A stretch of 36,000 bases of DNA from PALSA-1336 sp038203095 (GCA_038203095.1 JBBREH010000012.1:1-36000); one strand, 5' to 3'; positions 13,884 to 22,681 are shown, counted from the first letter of the stretch. Program-made: numbers and translations. The notes: a model not told the origin generated them from the sequence alone.

Positions 13884-15293
13884 ATGAATCTAATTAACAC
13901 TCAACAGGGCTATATACTATTATTAATTTTTGGCATTGCGATGTTTGCTATTACCTATTTTTTTAGCCGCTGGGGCAATTGGCGTTCTAAGGAAGGCTTC
14001 TTGGTTGCCAATCGCGATGTCGGCTGGGTGCTCGGTGGCTTTAGTATTGCTGCATCTTGGATTTGGGCACCAGCATTGTTTGTGTCCGTGCAGGTAGCTT
14101 ACCAAATGGGCACTGCCGGAGTCTTTTGGTTTGTTTTACCCAATATTTTATCGCTAACTATTTTTGCGATATTGGCTCCTAAAATTCGGGCAAAACTTCC
14201 TGCCGGCTACACCCTGCCGGAATATATCTGTTTTCGTTTAGGCAGTAAAAGAGTGCATAGAATTTATTTATTTCCTTATTTCTTTTATCAACTGATGGCC
14301 GTAGTGGTTCAACTCTATGCCGGCGGCAACTTGGTATCTTTGCTTACCGGCATCGCTCTACCAAAAATCATGATAACTCTGGCAGTAATTGTTTTACTCT
14401 ATACTTTAATTTCCGGCTTAAAAGCTTCCATTGTTACTGACTTTGTCCAACTGACTATGATTCTGCTTGTAATTGCTGTAATTTTGCCTTGGGCAATTAA
14501 AACCGCGGGTGGTTTTGACGCTGTAAGTTTAGGGCTTTTGGGCGTGAGCAAAGTTACCGGAATTTTTGATAAAGGGGTGGCTTTTTCTTTTGGCATTGTC
14601 ACTTCCATTAGCCTAATTGCCGGTTCCATTTCCGACCAATCTAACTGGCAGCGCGCTTTTGCTGTAAAAAAAGAACACCTGGCCAAAGCATTTGTCTTTG
14701 GCTCTATCCTTTTTGGCATAGTGCCTTTGGCTCTTTCTCTTTTAGGTTTTTTGGCCGCAAATCCTGCATTACAAATAAATCTACCTGCCGGAGTTGATGT
14801 TTCTATGATTGGCGTTCAAACTATTACCCAGCTATTGCCACATTGGGTGATTATATTATTTTCCATTGGCCTGTTGGCAATTTTAAGCTCTGCGCTTGAT
14901 GCCGGCTTATGCGCGGCCAGTTCATTGTGGGCGACGGATGTCTCGCATGCTAAAACCGATCAAGAGTCTATAGGAGCTGCGAAAAAATCCATGGTTGGCA
15001 TTACCCTTTTGGGACTCTTGGTAGCTTTGGGAATTTTGTATATTCCACATTTTGGATTGCAACAATTGTGGTGGGTTTTTAACACAATTGCTGCCTGCAT
15101 TTTGGTGCCTACAATATTAAGCCTATATTATGAAAATTTAAGCGAGCGGGGCGTCTTTTGGGGGGTGCTTACTGCTTTTCTTGTCGGCGTGCCTTTATTT
15201 GTATATTCGAATATTGTTGATCACCCCGGCATGATAGTCGGCTCCTCAATTTCAGTGGTGGCGCTCAGCACAATAATTAGCTTGTTAGCTTAA
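13884..15293 (+). CDS. sodium:solute symporter (SSS) family transporter
   Basis: A 469-residue membrane protein with about 13 helices. Landmarks of the SSS family are VGWVLGGFSIAASWIWAPALF (helices 1-2 region of the LeuT-like core), LPAGYTLPEYICFRLG, ISGLKASIVTDFVQ, the SISDQSNWQRAFA motif and AILSSALDAGLCAASSLWATD. It would import an organic solute with Na+. The solute is unknown; SSS subfamilies carry sugars, amino acids, urea or pantothenate. The divergent TrmB-like regulator hints at a sugar or related substrate. It ends before a bidirectional terminator. Confidence 0.9.
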   Translation: MNLINTQQGYILLLIFGIAMFAITYFFSRWGNWRSKEGFLVANRDVGWVLGGFSIAASWIWAPALFVSVQVAYQMGTAGVFWFVLPNILSLTIFAILAPKIRAKLPAGYTLPEYICFRLGSKRVHRIYLFPYFFYQLMAVVVQLYAGGNLVSLLTGIALPKIMITLAVIVLLYTLISGLKASIVTDFVQLTMILLVIAVILPWAIKTAGGFDAVSLGLLGVSKVTGIFDKGVAFSFGIVTSISLIAGSISDQSNWQRAFAVKKEHLAKAFVFGSILFGIVPLALSLLGFLAANPALQINLPAGVDVSMIGVQTITQLLPHWVIILFSIGLLAILSSALDAGLCAASSLWATDVSHAKTDQESIGAAKKSMVGITLLGLLVALGILYIPHFGLQQLWWVFNTIAACILVPTILSLYYENLSERGVFWGVLTAFLVGVPLFVYSNIVDHPGMIVGSSISVVALSTIISLLA

Positions 15294-15300
15294 TCATTTT

Positions 15301-15332
15301 AAAATGCCCCCACAAATCTGTGAGGGCATTTT
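15301..15332. terminator. bidirectional terminator between the symporter and jag
   Basis: AAAATGCCC (15301-15309) and CACA pair with TGTG and GGGCATTTT (15324-15332) around AATC. A and T runs lie on both sides, so it serves both convergent genes. Confidence 0.9.
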
Positions 15333-15842
15333 TTATCTTTTTAGCCTAATTACTACTCTTCTATATGGCTCGTTATCAATGGAGGAGCTTTCAACTTCGG
15401 GGCAGTGCTCTTGCAAATACGCATGGACTAAACGGCGTTCGTAGTTGGGCATGGGCTCTAGGGCCTGTGCCCGGCCGGTCATTTTGAGTTTGTCGGCCGC
15501 GGCTTTGGCAGTTTCTTTTAAGAACCACTCGCGCTTGCGCTTATAATCATCGACGTCAATCGTAAACCAAAAGGGTCCGCCTTGATTTGTGCCTAGCGCA
15601 TCAGGTGAGGCAGGTTCCTGTACATTAAATTTTTTCGCGGACAGCGCCTGAACCAAAATTTGAAAAGCATGCAAAGTCGTGCCTTGTCGACCAATTAATA
15701 AATAAGAATCGGGCGTGGAGATATTAAAAACCAGCCCTTTAGTAATACTTTCCTCAAATTCCACCCGACCTAAAACACCGGCTTTTTCCATCAGCTTGGC
15801 AATAATATTTTTTACTATTTCGATTTTATTATAGTCAGTCAT
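15333..15842 (-). CDS. jag: RNA-binding protein Jag/KhpB (KH and R3H domains)
   Basis: The 169-residue product has a KH domain with GxxG loop LIGRQGTTLHAFQILVQAL (about 52-70) and a C-terminal R3H domain (MPNYERRLVHAYLQEH, about 129-144). The Jag-N domain found in some firmicutes is absent. Between KH and the central strand lies a short Pro/Gly-rich insertion (EPASPDALGTNQGG). It sits directly downstream of yidC in the origin cluster, as in many bacteria, and is thought to link RNA binding with cell-envelope and membrane-insertion functions. Confidence 0.92.
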   Translation of the reverse strand: MTDYNKIEIVKNIIAKLMEKAGVLGRVEFEESITKGLVFNISTPDSYLLIGRQGTTLHAFQILVQALSAKKFNVQEPASPDALGTNQGGPFWFTIDVDDYKRKREWFLKETAKAAADKLKMTGRAQALEPMPNYERRLVHAYLQEHCPEVESSSIDNEPYRRVVIRLKR

Positions 15843-15845
15843 AAA

Positions 15846-15910
15846 TTAGTTGGTGGTTGGTAGCCAAGCACCATCTGGGTCTGGCTAAATGCTTATCGCC
15901 TACTAACTAA
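15846..15910. repeat. inverted repeat between yidC and jag
   Basis: TTAGTTGGT (15846-15854) pairs imperfectly with TACTAACTAA (15901-15910), and TAGCCA (15861-15866) pairs perfectly with TGGCTA (15882-15887). The right arm includes the yidC stop. No T-tract is present. It is probably an intergenic hairpin repeat or mRNA processing structure. Confidence 0.5.
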
Positions 15911-16632
15911 TTGCCGGTCTCCTGCTTCTTACGCAGTATATAATATTGCTGGGCAACCGCAAAGAGGGTAGTCACAACCCAATACAAAGGCAGACCGGCC
16001 GGCAACTTTATGGCAATTACTACACTAACCAAAGGCAAAACATAAGTCGTCTGGAAGCTCATGGCCTTAGCAGTGGCGTCTTGTCCCGGCGTTTTGGGCA
16101 TCATAAGCTTAGATTGCCAAAACTGGGCTAAGCCGGCAATTATCCCCAAAGCAATGCTCGGCTTTGAAAGATCTAACAAGCCAAACAGGAATGGGCTAAT
16201 ACTGTGAGGGGCATTAACAAAAGGATACAAGCCCTTCAATCTAGTCACTATATCCACGGCAGGATTCAAGGCAATCCTAAAAACCTGATAAAGCCCAATT
16301 AACACCGGTAACTGAATAACCAAAGGCAAACAAGAAGACAGTGGATTTATTTTATTATCCTTATATAATGCCATCATGGCTTTGGCTTGACCCTCTTTGT
16401 CATTTTTATACTTTTCCTTAAGTTCATTTAATTTAGGCTGTAAATCATTCATTGCCTTTTGGCTTTTGAGAGATTTGTGGAAGCTAGGCGCCAAAACCAA
16501 ACGGATCAACAGAGTTAATAAAATAATTACCACACCCACATCGTGACCTGGGATAACATTATAAAAAAAGACCAGTAAATTCAGCAGGGGACGGTAAATA
16601 ATATCGTTATAAAGTAAAGAAATAAATGCCAT
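15907..16632 (-). CDS. yidC: membrane protein insertase YidC/Oxa1
   Basis: The 241-residue insertase has the conserved Oxa1 core only (no periplasmic P1 domain). An N-terminal helix is followed by VVIILLTLLIRLVLAPSFHKS with its conserved groove Arg, then the cytoplasmic coiled hairpin (LQPKLNELKEKYKND), and further helices beginning NPLSSCLPLVIQLPVLIGLY and ending PLYWVVTTLFAVAQQYYI. It folds and inserts membrane proteins with or without SecYEG. It lies between yidD and jag on the same strand. Confidence 0.95.
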   Translation of the reverse strand: MAFISLLYNDIIYRPLLNLLVFFYNVIPGHDVGVVIILLTLLIRLVLAPSFHKSLKSQKAMNDLQPKLNELKEKYKNDKEGQAKAMMALYKDNKINPLSSCLPLVIQLPVLIGLYQVFRIALNPAVDIVTRLKGLYPFVNAPHSISPFLFGLLDLSKPSIALGIIAGLAQFWQSKLMMPKTPGQDATAKAMSFQTTYVLPLVSVVIAIKLPAGLPLYWVVTTLFAVAQQYYILRKKQETGN

Positions 16633-16642
16633 TGGAGTGGAA

Positions 16643-16915
16643 TTAGGGATTAGGGATTAGATCTATGGACGGCTCAACGAATGGATTGCATTTGACAACC
16701 CTTTTTAAACTTAACAAAGAACCTTTAATAAAACCAAAATTATTAATCGCAAGTTTTGAATATTCACTGCAGGATGGATAATGTTTACAATACCCATATG
16801 GATAAGCGCTTTTTAACCAGCTATGATCAGGAGAAAGCAAGACCTGATAAAGGCCGATTATTAATAATAATAAACGCTTAGGGAGATTAAAAATAATTTT
16901 CAAAAAATTTTCCAT
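16643..16915 (-). CDS. yidD: membrane protein insertion efficiency factor YidD
   Basis: About 90 residues from ATG 16915. The family core is clear: LIIGLYQVLLSP, then YPYGYCKHYPSCSEYSKLAI with its conserved cysteines, GSLLSLKRVVKCNPF. A start at 16939 would overlap rnpA by 19 bases; 16915 leaves a 5-base gap and begins with a typical amphipathic helix. It assists YidC-dependent insertion. The 3' end lies in three tandem ATTAGGG units (about 16640-16660), which supply its last codons. Confidence 0.92.
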   Translation of the reverse strand: MENFLKIIFNLPKRLLLLIIGLYQVLLSPDHSWLKSAYPYGYCKHYPSCSEYSKLAINNFGFIKGSLLSLKRVVKCNPFVEPSIDLIPNP

Positions 16916-16920
16916 ATATT

Positions 16921-17247
16921 TTATCTTAATCTGGAGCAAACATCAAAAAACGCAGGCAAAACTTCTTTTTCAGGTAGGCGATTTATTTTGGGTTTTACAA
17001 TAATCATATAGCTCCCACTTTTAAACCCATTTAAATTTTTTCTTAGATATTCCCTTAAAATTCTTTTTATCCTATTCCTTGCCACGGCCTTTTTAAAAAC
17101 TTTAGTGGAAACTACAACTGTAAATCGCTTAAGCGCGGGCGCGGCCATAAATTTTATAGTATAAAACGGATTAAAAAAAGTCCGCCCTTTTGAAAAGGCT
17201 GCCGCAATATCTTTCGCTTTAGCCAGGCGGTTTGCTTTTTTCAGCAT
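16921..17247 (-). CDS. rnpA: ribonuclease P protein component
   Basis: The 108-residue basic subunit of RNase P, which matures tRNA 5' ends with the RnpB RNA. The signature RNR motif is seen in AVARNRIKRILREYLR (about 75-90), with the N-terminal RLAKAKDIAAAFSKGRTFF and the strand FTVVVSTKV. It lies between rpmH and yidD on the same strand, the usual order. The rnpB RNA gene is not recognised in this window. Confidence 0.95.
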   Translation of the reverse strand: MLKKANRLAKAKDIAAAFSKGRTFFNPFYTIKFMAAPALKRFTVVVSTKVFKKAVARNRIKRILREYLRKNLNGFKSGSYMIIVKPKINRLPEKEVLPAFFDVCSRLR

Positions 17248-17269
17248 ATTTTAATAGCTTAAACCCAAG

Positions 17270-17404
17270 CTAAACGCTCAACTTTTTCCGGCCTTTTGCT
17301 CGACGCCTAGCCAGCACATTTCTGCCGGTTTTTGTTTGCATGCGTTTCAAAAACCCATGCCTAGTTGCTCTTTTTTTAGCTTTTGGTTGATAAGTTCTTT
17401 TCAT
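17270..17404 (-). CDS. rpmH: 50S ribosomal protein L34
   Basis: A 44-residue highly basic protein starting MKRTYQPKAKKRATRHGF and ending RRAKGRKKLSV, the standard L34 sequence. TAG stop at 17272-17270, 22 bases before rnpA on the same strand. Its divergent position opposite dnaA is the classical origin arrangement. Confidence 0.97.
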   Translation of the reverse strand: MKRTYQPKAKKRATRHGFLKRMQTKTGRNVLARRRAKGRKKLSV

Positions 17405-17777
17405 ATAAGGATATGGATTAACACGAATAGAAAACGGATTAACACGGATTTGTGTTTATCTGCTAGCTCCGACAACTTAATCGAAGCCCCAACAGAACGT
17501 TGAGACAGTATTTGTGTTCATCGGTTACATTAATAATCTTGAATAATTATACAGAAAATCTCCTGGTTGGTCAATCCATCCAAAGGCGACTAATTTCAAA
17601 TAATTATTTTGTCACAACTTCTCCACAAGATATTAACAGGCAAAGCCTAATACCCCTTACTTAAAAGGGATTTTAACCATTTTACATGTTGATAAGTGCC
17701 TGTTAGAATAAAAACTGTGGGGACAGATACAAAAATTATTAACATCAATCTGTATCTATACTAATGAGTCTACCTCT
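17405..17777. promoter_or_regulatory. rpmH-dnaA intergenic region with DnaA-box-like sites
   Basis: The gap of 373 bases holds no gene. It contains two direct copies of GGATTAACACG (17415-17425, 17436-17446) and the near-consensus DnaA boxes TTCTCCACA (17619-17627) and TGTTGATAA (17687-17695, inverted), each one base off TTATCCACA. A hairpin in the dnaA leader pairs AGATACA (about 17725) with TGTATCT (about 17751). It may form part of the origin or only the dnaA control region. Confidence 0.6.
17681..17709 (+). promoter_or_regulatory. dnaA promoter with an embedded DnaA-box-like site
   Basis: -35 TTTACA (17681-17686), 17 bases, -10 TAGAAT (17704-17709), with a start near 17716 and a leader of about 60 bases to ATG 17778. 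The inverted DnaA-like box TGTTGATAA (17687-17695) fills the spacer, which would let DnaA repress its own gene. Confidence 0.6.
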
Positions 17778-19133
17778 ATGAACAATCAACAACTCTGGCA
17801 AGCAATTTTGGGCAGCTTAGAAGTTTCTTTAAGCAAGGCTAATTTTAACACCTGGTTTAAAAATACAAATATTATTGAAAGAGGAAGCGACCATCTGGTT
17901 GTGGGTGTGCCCAGCGCATTTAATCGTGACTGGATAGCCGCCAAATACCACCATGAAATGCTTAAGGCTCTAAAAACATTAGCGCCGGAAATAAAAGAAA
18001 TTAAATACCAACTGGGAAGTCAACAAGCACTTGTCTCCGCGGCAAAACAATCTAATCGAAACCAGGATCAACCCACAAACAAAGAAATAGTACCAACCTC
18101 CTCAAGCCAAAATCTATCAGGGCTTAATCCTAAATATACCTTTGAAACCCTAATTATTGGCAAAAATAACGAGCTTGCTCATGCCGCCAGCCAAGCTGTA
18201 GCCAAAAGCCCCGGAACGCAATACAACCCTTTGTTTATTTATGGCGGCGTGGGCTTAGGCAAAACACACTTAATGCACGCAGCCGGCCACAGACTTGTCC
18301 AAAACAATCCAAAAACTAAAGTTTTGTATGTAACTTCAGAAAAATTTGCCAACGATTACGTAAACGCGATTGCTCAAAAAAAGATGGAAGAATTTAAAAA
18401 AGAATATAGGAGTGTTGACGCGCTACTAATTGACGATATTCAATTTATGGCGGGAAAAGAAGGTTTCCAGGAAGAATTTTTTCATACTTTTAACGAGCTT
18501 CGCGATAAGGGCAAACAAATAATTATTACCTCGGACAGACAGCCTAAAGAAATTCCTGCTGTAGAACAGCGTTTGGTTTCCCGTTTTGAATGGGGGATGG
18601 TAGCAGACATCCAAGCCCCTGATTTGGAAACACGGATGGCCATTCTAAGAACCAAGATGGAAAAAAAGGGGGTAAATATAAGTGAGGATATCTTATTTTA
18701 CATAGCAGAAAATGTTGTCACCAACATTCGCGAGTTGGAAGGAGCGCTTAATAGACTTTCTGTTTATCAACAAATGGAAAATCGTGGTTTGGTCTTAGAC
18801 CAAGCCAAAACCATTTTGGCGAGTATTGTGGGGGTAAAAAAACGAATGACTTCTATAAAAAAAATTGCTGAGTCAGTTGCAGAATTCTACAATATCACTG
18901 TAGATGATTTAATAAAACAGTCTAGAAAAAAGGAATACGTTAAACCCCGACAAATCGCAATGTATCTGGTAAGGAAAGAGTTAGATAATTCCTTCCCCTC
19001 AATAGGAAATTTTTTTGGTGGACGAGATCACACCACCGTTATGCATGCTGTGGAAAAGGTGGACAACCTAATTACTACCAAGCATTCATTCAAACAAGAG
19101 GTGGATTTAATTCTGGATAAGCTGTTCATATAA
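17778..19133 (+). CDS. dnaA: chromosomal replication initiator DnaA
   Basis: The 451-residue initiator is complete. Domain I is at 1-80 (LWQAILGSLEVSLSKANFNTWF), followed by a short variable linker. The AAA+ domain has Walker A GGVGLGKT (156-163), Walker B ALLIDDIQF (D219/D220) and sensor SDRQPKEIP. Domain IV carries the duplex-DNA signature GGRDHTTVMHA near the C-terminus. It binds DnaA boxes and melts the origin. Flanking DnaA-like boxes on both sides mark this as the chromosomal origin. dnaN follows after 196 bases. Confidence 0.98.
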   Translation: MNNQQLWQAILGSLEVSLSKANFNTWFKNTNIIERGSDHLVVGVPSAFNRDWIAAKYHHEMLKALKTLAPEIKEIKYQLGSQQALVSAAKQSNRNQDQPTNKEIVPTSSSQNLSGLNPKYTFETLIIGKNNELAHAASQAVAKSPGTQYNPLFIYGGVGLGKTHLMHAAGHRLVQNNPKTKVLYVTSEKFANDYVNAIAQKKMEEFKKEYRSVDALLIDDIQFMAGKEGFQEEFFHTFNELRDKGKQIIITSDRQPKEIPAVEQRLVSRFEWGMVADIQAPDLETRMAILRTKMEKKGVNISEDILFYIAENVVTNIRELEGALNRLSVYQQMENRGLVLDQAKTILASIVGVKKRMTSIKKIAESVAEFYNITVDDLIKQSRKKEYVKPRQIAMYLVRKELDNSFPSIGNFFGGRDHTTVMHAVEKVDNLITTKHSFKQEVDLILDKLFI

Positions 19134-19329
19134 AAAAGTTTTGATTATTTTTATAAAGAAAAAATTTTTTATATTATACCAAAAGGGTTTTATCCCCAAA
19201 CAAAAATTAATTTATTCACAACAACCCAAACCTAATATATGTATTCCTCCCAAATTTATTATACAAAATTACTTATCCACTTAACCACAAGCTTTATTAT
19301 AATAATTACTTTTATTTAAATAAACTTAT
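19134..19329. other. putative replication origin (oriC) between dnaA and dnaN
   Basis: A very AT-rich spacer with four sites one base from TTATCCACA: TTATCCCCA (19190-19198), TTATTCACA (19212-19220), TTATCCACT (19273-19281) and TTAACCACA (19281-19289), all in the same orientation. A/T-only stretches at 19150-19180 and 19290-19325 could be unwinding elements. A TATAAT at 19298-19303 is a likely dnaN -10, with boxes lying on its -35 side. Confidence 0.72.
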
Positions 19330-20430
19330 ATGAAAATAATTTGCACCCAAGAAAATTTAAAAAACGGACTTTCCATAGTGGGAAGAATAGTTGCCAATAC
19401 TAACACACTTCCAATCCTTAATAATTTATTATTAAAAACAGAAAATGGTATTTTAAAAATTTCTTCTACAAATTTAGAAATAGCAATTACAACCAATATT
19501 AGATGTAAGGTGGAAGAAGATGGTGTGGTAACAGTGGCAAGTAAAATTTTTGTTGACCTTGTAAATAACCTACCCAACAAAAATATTATTATCCAAACCA
19601 AGGAAGGTGATTTACAGTTGGAAACTGAAAACTACCACACCAAAATTAAAACTTTATCCGCTGAAGATTTTCCCTTGATTCCAAAAATTGAAAACAATAA
19701 ATCATTGATTATTAACTCTCAAGAGTTAAAAAATACTTTTGATTTAGTGGTTTTTGCCGCTTCCAGTAATCAGACCCAGCCGGAAATATCCGGGGTATTT
19801 TTTGGCCAAACACCTCAGGGAATAAGAATAGCTGCAACCGACAGGTATCGTCTGGCAGAAAAAAAGATTTTACTTTCTTCCACAGAAGAAAACAATTATG
19901 AATATATTATTCCCCAAAAAACCGTTTTGGAAATATCAAGAATAATAGGCAATCAAAACATTGATGTAAGTATTGTTTTTGGAGAAACACAAATAGTTGT
20001 GGATATTAACGAAACCCAAATTATTAGTCGTTTAATAGATGGGCAATACCCAGACTACAAGCAGATTATTCCCAATGTTTTTCCAACATCTCTTATTACA
20101 GAAAAAACACTTTTGGCTAATGCGCTAAAAGCAGTAGCGGTTTTTAGTCAGGGGAGTAGCAGTGTTAAATTAGAAATAAACTCTCTAAAGCAACAAATTT
20201 TATTAACCACAGAATCATCTGAATTGGGGAAAAGTGAGGTGGAGTTGCCGGCAAAAATTGAAGGTGGGAGCACAAGTATGGTGCTTAATTATCATTACCT
20301 GCTTGATTGTTTGTCCGGGATAACTACAAAGAATATTGAGCTTAAGGCTAATAATGATAGTTCGCCGGGACTAATTGTTCCCGAAGGGGATGACAGTTAT
20401 CTTTATTTGGTAATGCCTATTAAAAGTTAG
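19330..20430 (+). CDS. dnaN: DNA polymerase III beta subunit (sliding clamp)
   Basis: The 366-residue clamp is of standard length. The three-domain pattern is visible through ENLKNGLSIVGRIVANTNTLPILNNLLL, the mid-protein AATDRYRLAEKKI segment and the C-terminal YLYLVMPIKS, the typical clamp ending. The dimer encircles DNA and tethers polymerase. The stop at 20430 is eight bases before recF, suggesting one operon. Confidence 0.97.
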   Translation: MKIICTQENLKNGLSIVGRIVANTNTLPILNNLLLKTENGILKISSTNLEIAITTNIRCKVEEDGVVTVASKIFVDLVNNLPNKNIIIQTKEGDLQLETENYHTKIKTLSAEDFPLIPKIENNKSLIINSQELKNTFDLVVFAASSNQTQPEISGVFFGQTPQGIRIAATDRYRLAEKKILLSSTEENNYEYIIPQKTVLEISRIIGNQNIDVSIVFGETQIVVDINETQIISRLIDGQYPDYKQIIPNVFPTSLITEKTLLANALKAVAVFSQGSSSVKLEINSLKQQILLTTESSELGKSEVELPAKIEGGSTSMVLNYHYLLDCLSGITTKNIELKANNDSSPGLIVPEGDDSYLYLVMPIKS

Positions 20431-20438
20431 AAACATTT

Positions 20439-21536
20439 ATGAGGATAAAAAAAATTCAAATTAAGAACTTTCGCAACTATCCGGATTTAAATATTCAGAT
20501 CAACAGCGACACCGTGATTTTAACCGGCCCTAATGCAGTGGGTAAAACTAACTTGCTTGAATCCATATACTTTGGGTCTTTGTTTAAGTCTTTTCGTGAT
20601 GATACAGAATTTATTTTTCTAAAAGACACTTCCCATTTGGAGCTTTGTTTGGTGTTAGAAAAGGCCGGACAAGAACATATATTGGAAGTTTTTTTGGAAA
20701 AGCGAGAAAAAATTTACGCTAATTTTTTAATAGATGGGGTGAAAAAAAAGCGGCGTGAGGCTCAGGGGTTTATTAGTGTGGTAATTTTTGACCCCACTGA
20801 TGTGGATATGTTTACCAAAACTCCGGATTTTAGACGAAAGTATTTAAATATGGTGCTGTCGCAAAAAAATCCTGAGTATTTAGAGGCACTGGGAAGTTAT
20901 AAGAAAGCCCTTTTCCAAAAAAATCGGCTATTAGCAGACATGCGCGCGGGACGAAGTCTTGGTGAGGATTTGGTTTCTTGGAACGAGCAACTTGTAAGAT
21001 TGGGCAGTAATATAATTATTGAACGTAAAAAGTTTATTAGTTTTTTGAACGCCAATGTGGCTGAGGTGTATACAACCATTTCTGGTTTCCATCGCCCGGT
21101 TGAGGTAGCCTATGATACCTTACAAGGTGATACCCTCGAAGAAGTCTCATTGGCTTTTAGACAGAGACTTGAGGTTTTGTCCAAGAGGGAAGCGCTTTTA
21201 GCAAGCTGTTTGGTGGGTCCTCATCGTGACGACTTTTTTCTTAAAAGTGACGGGCTTTACCTTTCCCCATTTTCTTCCCGTGGAGAATTGCGAAGTCAGG
21301 TTTTAGCATTAAAAATTTTGGAGCTTGAATATTTAAGTCGTGGAGATGAAAAGCCAATCTTGCTTTTGGACGATGTTCTTTCAGAACTAGATGAAACCCG
21401 CAGAACATTTTTACTCAAATATTTGCAAGGCAAATTTCAAACCTTTATTACTACCACCCATCCGTTGGAAATGCCCGCGCAGCATATTACACTGGCGCCG
21501 GCTGTAGAAGAGGAAGAGGTGGAAGCCACTAATTAA
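20439..21536 (+). CDS. recF: DNA replication and repair protein RecF
   Basis: SMC-like ATPase of 365 residues that helps load RecA at gaps. Motifs are the N-terminal IKKIQIKNFRNY, Walker A GPNAVGKT (30-37), the FDPTDVDMFTKTPDFRRKYLN segment, LVGPHRDDF, the ABC-type signature FSSRGELRSQVLALK and Walker B ILLLDDVLSELD. The tail is Glu-rich (VEEEEVEATN). It lies directly after dnaN and before the DciA-like gene. Confidence 0.96.
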   Translation: MRIKKIQIKNFRNYPDLNIQINSDTVILTGPNAVGKTNLLESIYFGSLFKSFRDDTEFIFLKDTSHLELCLVLEKAGQEHILEVFLEKREKIYANFLIDGVKKKRREAQGFISVVIFDPTDVDMFTKTPDFRRKYLNMVLSQKNPEYLEALGSYKKALFQKNRLLADMRAGRSLGEDLVSWNEQLVRLGSNIIIERKKFISFLNANVAEVYTTISGFHRPVEVAYDTLQGDTLEEVSLAFRQRLEVLSKREALLASCLVGPHRDDFFLKSDGLYLSPFSSRGELRSQVLALKILELEYLSRGDEKPILLLDDVLSELDETRRTFLLKYLQGKFQTFITTTHPLEMPAQHITLAPAVEEEEVEATN

Positions 21537-21609
21537 TTACTGATAGAGTCTGGTGAAGTGGTATGGGGACGCCGGGTCAATATGGAAATTATTATTCAAT
21601 GAAACAAAA

Positions 21610-21912
21610 ATGAGTTATAAAAATTTTTCAAAAATCGATAAAGTTTTGAGTCAAACCGCAAAGCAATACAACTTGGAAAATGCCTTGAGTCGCCATCGGG
21701 CCTTAAAACATTGGCAAGAAATAGCTGAAGCTTTTGTGGAGGGCTCCCAAAGCCTGACAAAAGCTGTGGATTTTAAAAAAGGGATCTTGACAGTGGCTTG
21801 CCTTTCCAGAGAAGTTGCTGGCAAGATAAAGCTTTTGGCTCAAAAAATTATGGAAGCCTTGAATCAAATTATTGGCAAGCGTGTGGTATATGCTATTTAT
21901 CTTGAAGTATAA
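21610..21912 (+). CDS. DUF721/DciA-like protein, probable replicative-helicase operator
   Basis: A 100-residue protein from ATG 21610 (MSYKNFSKIDKVLSQ). It has the DUF721 pattern: a helical start, HRALKHWQEIAEAFVEGSQSLTKA, then strand-turn-strand KGILTVACLSREVAGKIKLLAQKIMEALN and a last strand with Val/Tyr. DciA proteins deliver the DnaB helicase in bacteria without DnaC/DnaI. The position after dnaA-dnaN-recF supports that role. The in-frame upstream start at 21553 is less likely because the added residues are atypical. Its stop overlaps the rsmE start (TAATG). Confidence 0.8.
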   Translation: MSYKNFSKIDKVLSQTAKQYNLENALSRHRALKHWQEIAEAFVEGSQSLTKAVDFKKGILTVACLSREVAGKIKLLAQKIMEALNQIIGKRVVYAIYLEV

Positions 21913-22625
21913 TGCCTTACTTTTTAAGCCATAAAAATTTATCCGTCGGGGATCTTGTTGAGGTGGGTGGGGAAGAAGCCCGTCATATTTTATTGGCGCA
22001 CCGCGTAAAAAAAGGTGAAAAAATAAAACTGCAGGGGCCGGACAGAGAAAGATATTTGGTAGAAATTAAAGATGTTAATAGAAATTCTTTGAAAGCCTTG
22101 CCACTTGAAAAACTTTTGCTTCCTGGAGAGCCAAATATTTCTATGACCCTTTTTCAATCAATGGTTTCGGAAAAAGCATTAGACTTTATTTTTCAAAAAG
22201 GCACAGAATTGGGTTTAAACAAAATTATCCTGTTTAATTCGGCAAATACAGCCACTAAATTATCAGCGGAGAATTTTAAAAAGAAACAAGGCCGCTGGAA
22301 TAAAATTTTAATCGAGGCCGCGAAACAAAGCGAAAGAGCAGTATGGCCGAGCCTGGGATTTGAAAAAAATATTGATGATGTTTTGGTTGCTATTGGCAAG
22401 ATTGATAAGATTTTTTTGGCAGACATCGGCGGAAACAAAATCAGCGTAATTAACCCTCTACCCCCAACTCTTGGTCTGCTTGTTGGTCCGGAAGGTGGAT
22501 TCACCCCGGAAGAAATAAAAACCCTTCAAACTTTAAAAAATTTAGAAACCATAAACCTAGGTCCGATTCTACTTCGGGCAGAAACCGCGGTGTTGGCCGC
22601 GCTGGCGACAGTCCGAAGCCTTTGA
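21912..22625 (+). CDS. rsmE: 16S rRNA (uracil1498-N3)-methyltransferase RsmE
   Basis: A SPOUT methyltransferase of 237 residues. An N-terminal PUA-like part (EEARHILLAHRVKKGEKIKL) is followed by the catalytic half with DFIFQKGTELGLNKI, EAAKQSERAVWP and the SAM-binding knot LLVGPEGGFTPEE and INLGPILLRAETAVLAAL. All family motifs are intact. The ATG overlaps the stop of the DciA-like gene by one base, so translation is probably coupled. Confidence 0.96.
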   Translation: MPYFLSHKNLSVGDLVEVGGEEARHILLAHRVKKGEKIKLQGPDRERYLVEIKDVNRNSLKALPLEKLLLPGEPNISMTLFQSMVSEKALDFIFQKGTELGLNKIILFNSANTATKLSAENFKKKQGRWNKILIEAAKQSERAVWPSLGFEKNIDDVLVAIGKIDKIFLADIGGNKISVINPLPPTLGLLVGPEGGFTPEEIKTLQTLKNLETINLGPILLRAETAVLAALATVRSL

Positions 22626-22681
22626 TAAATAAAAAGGATATTGGTATTATTAATATGCATCCAGCAAAAAAATAAATTTTT

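Noticed and set aside
16640..16660. Telomere-like ATTAGGG units
   Set aside because: Only three copies, overlapping the yidD stop; short tandem duplication is enough.
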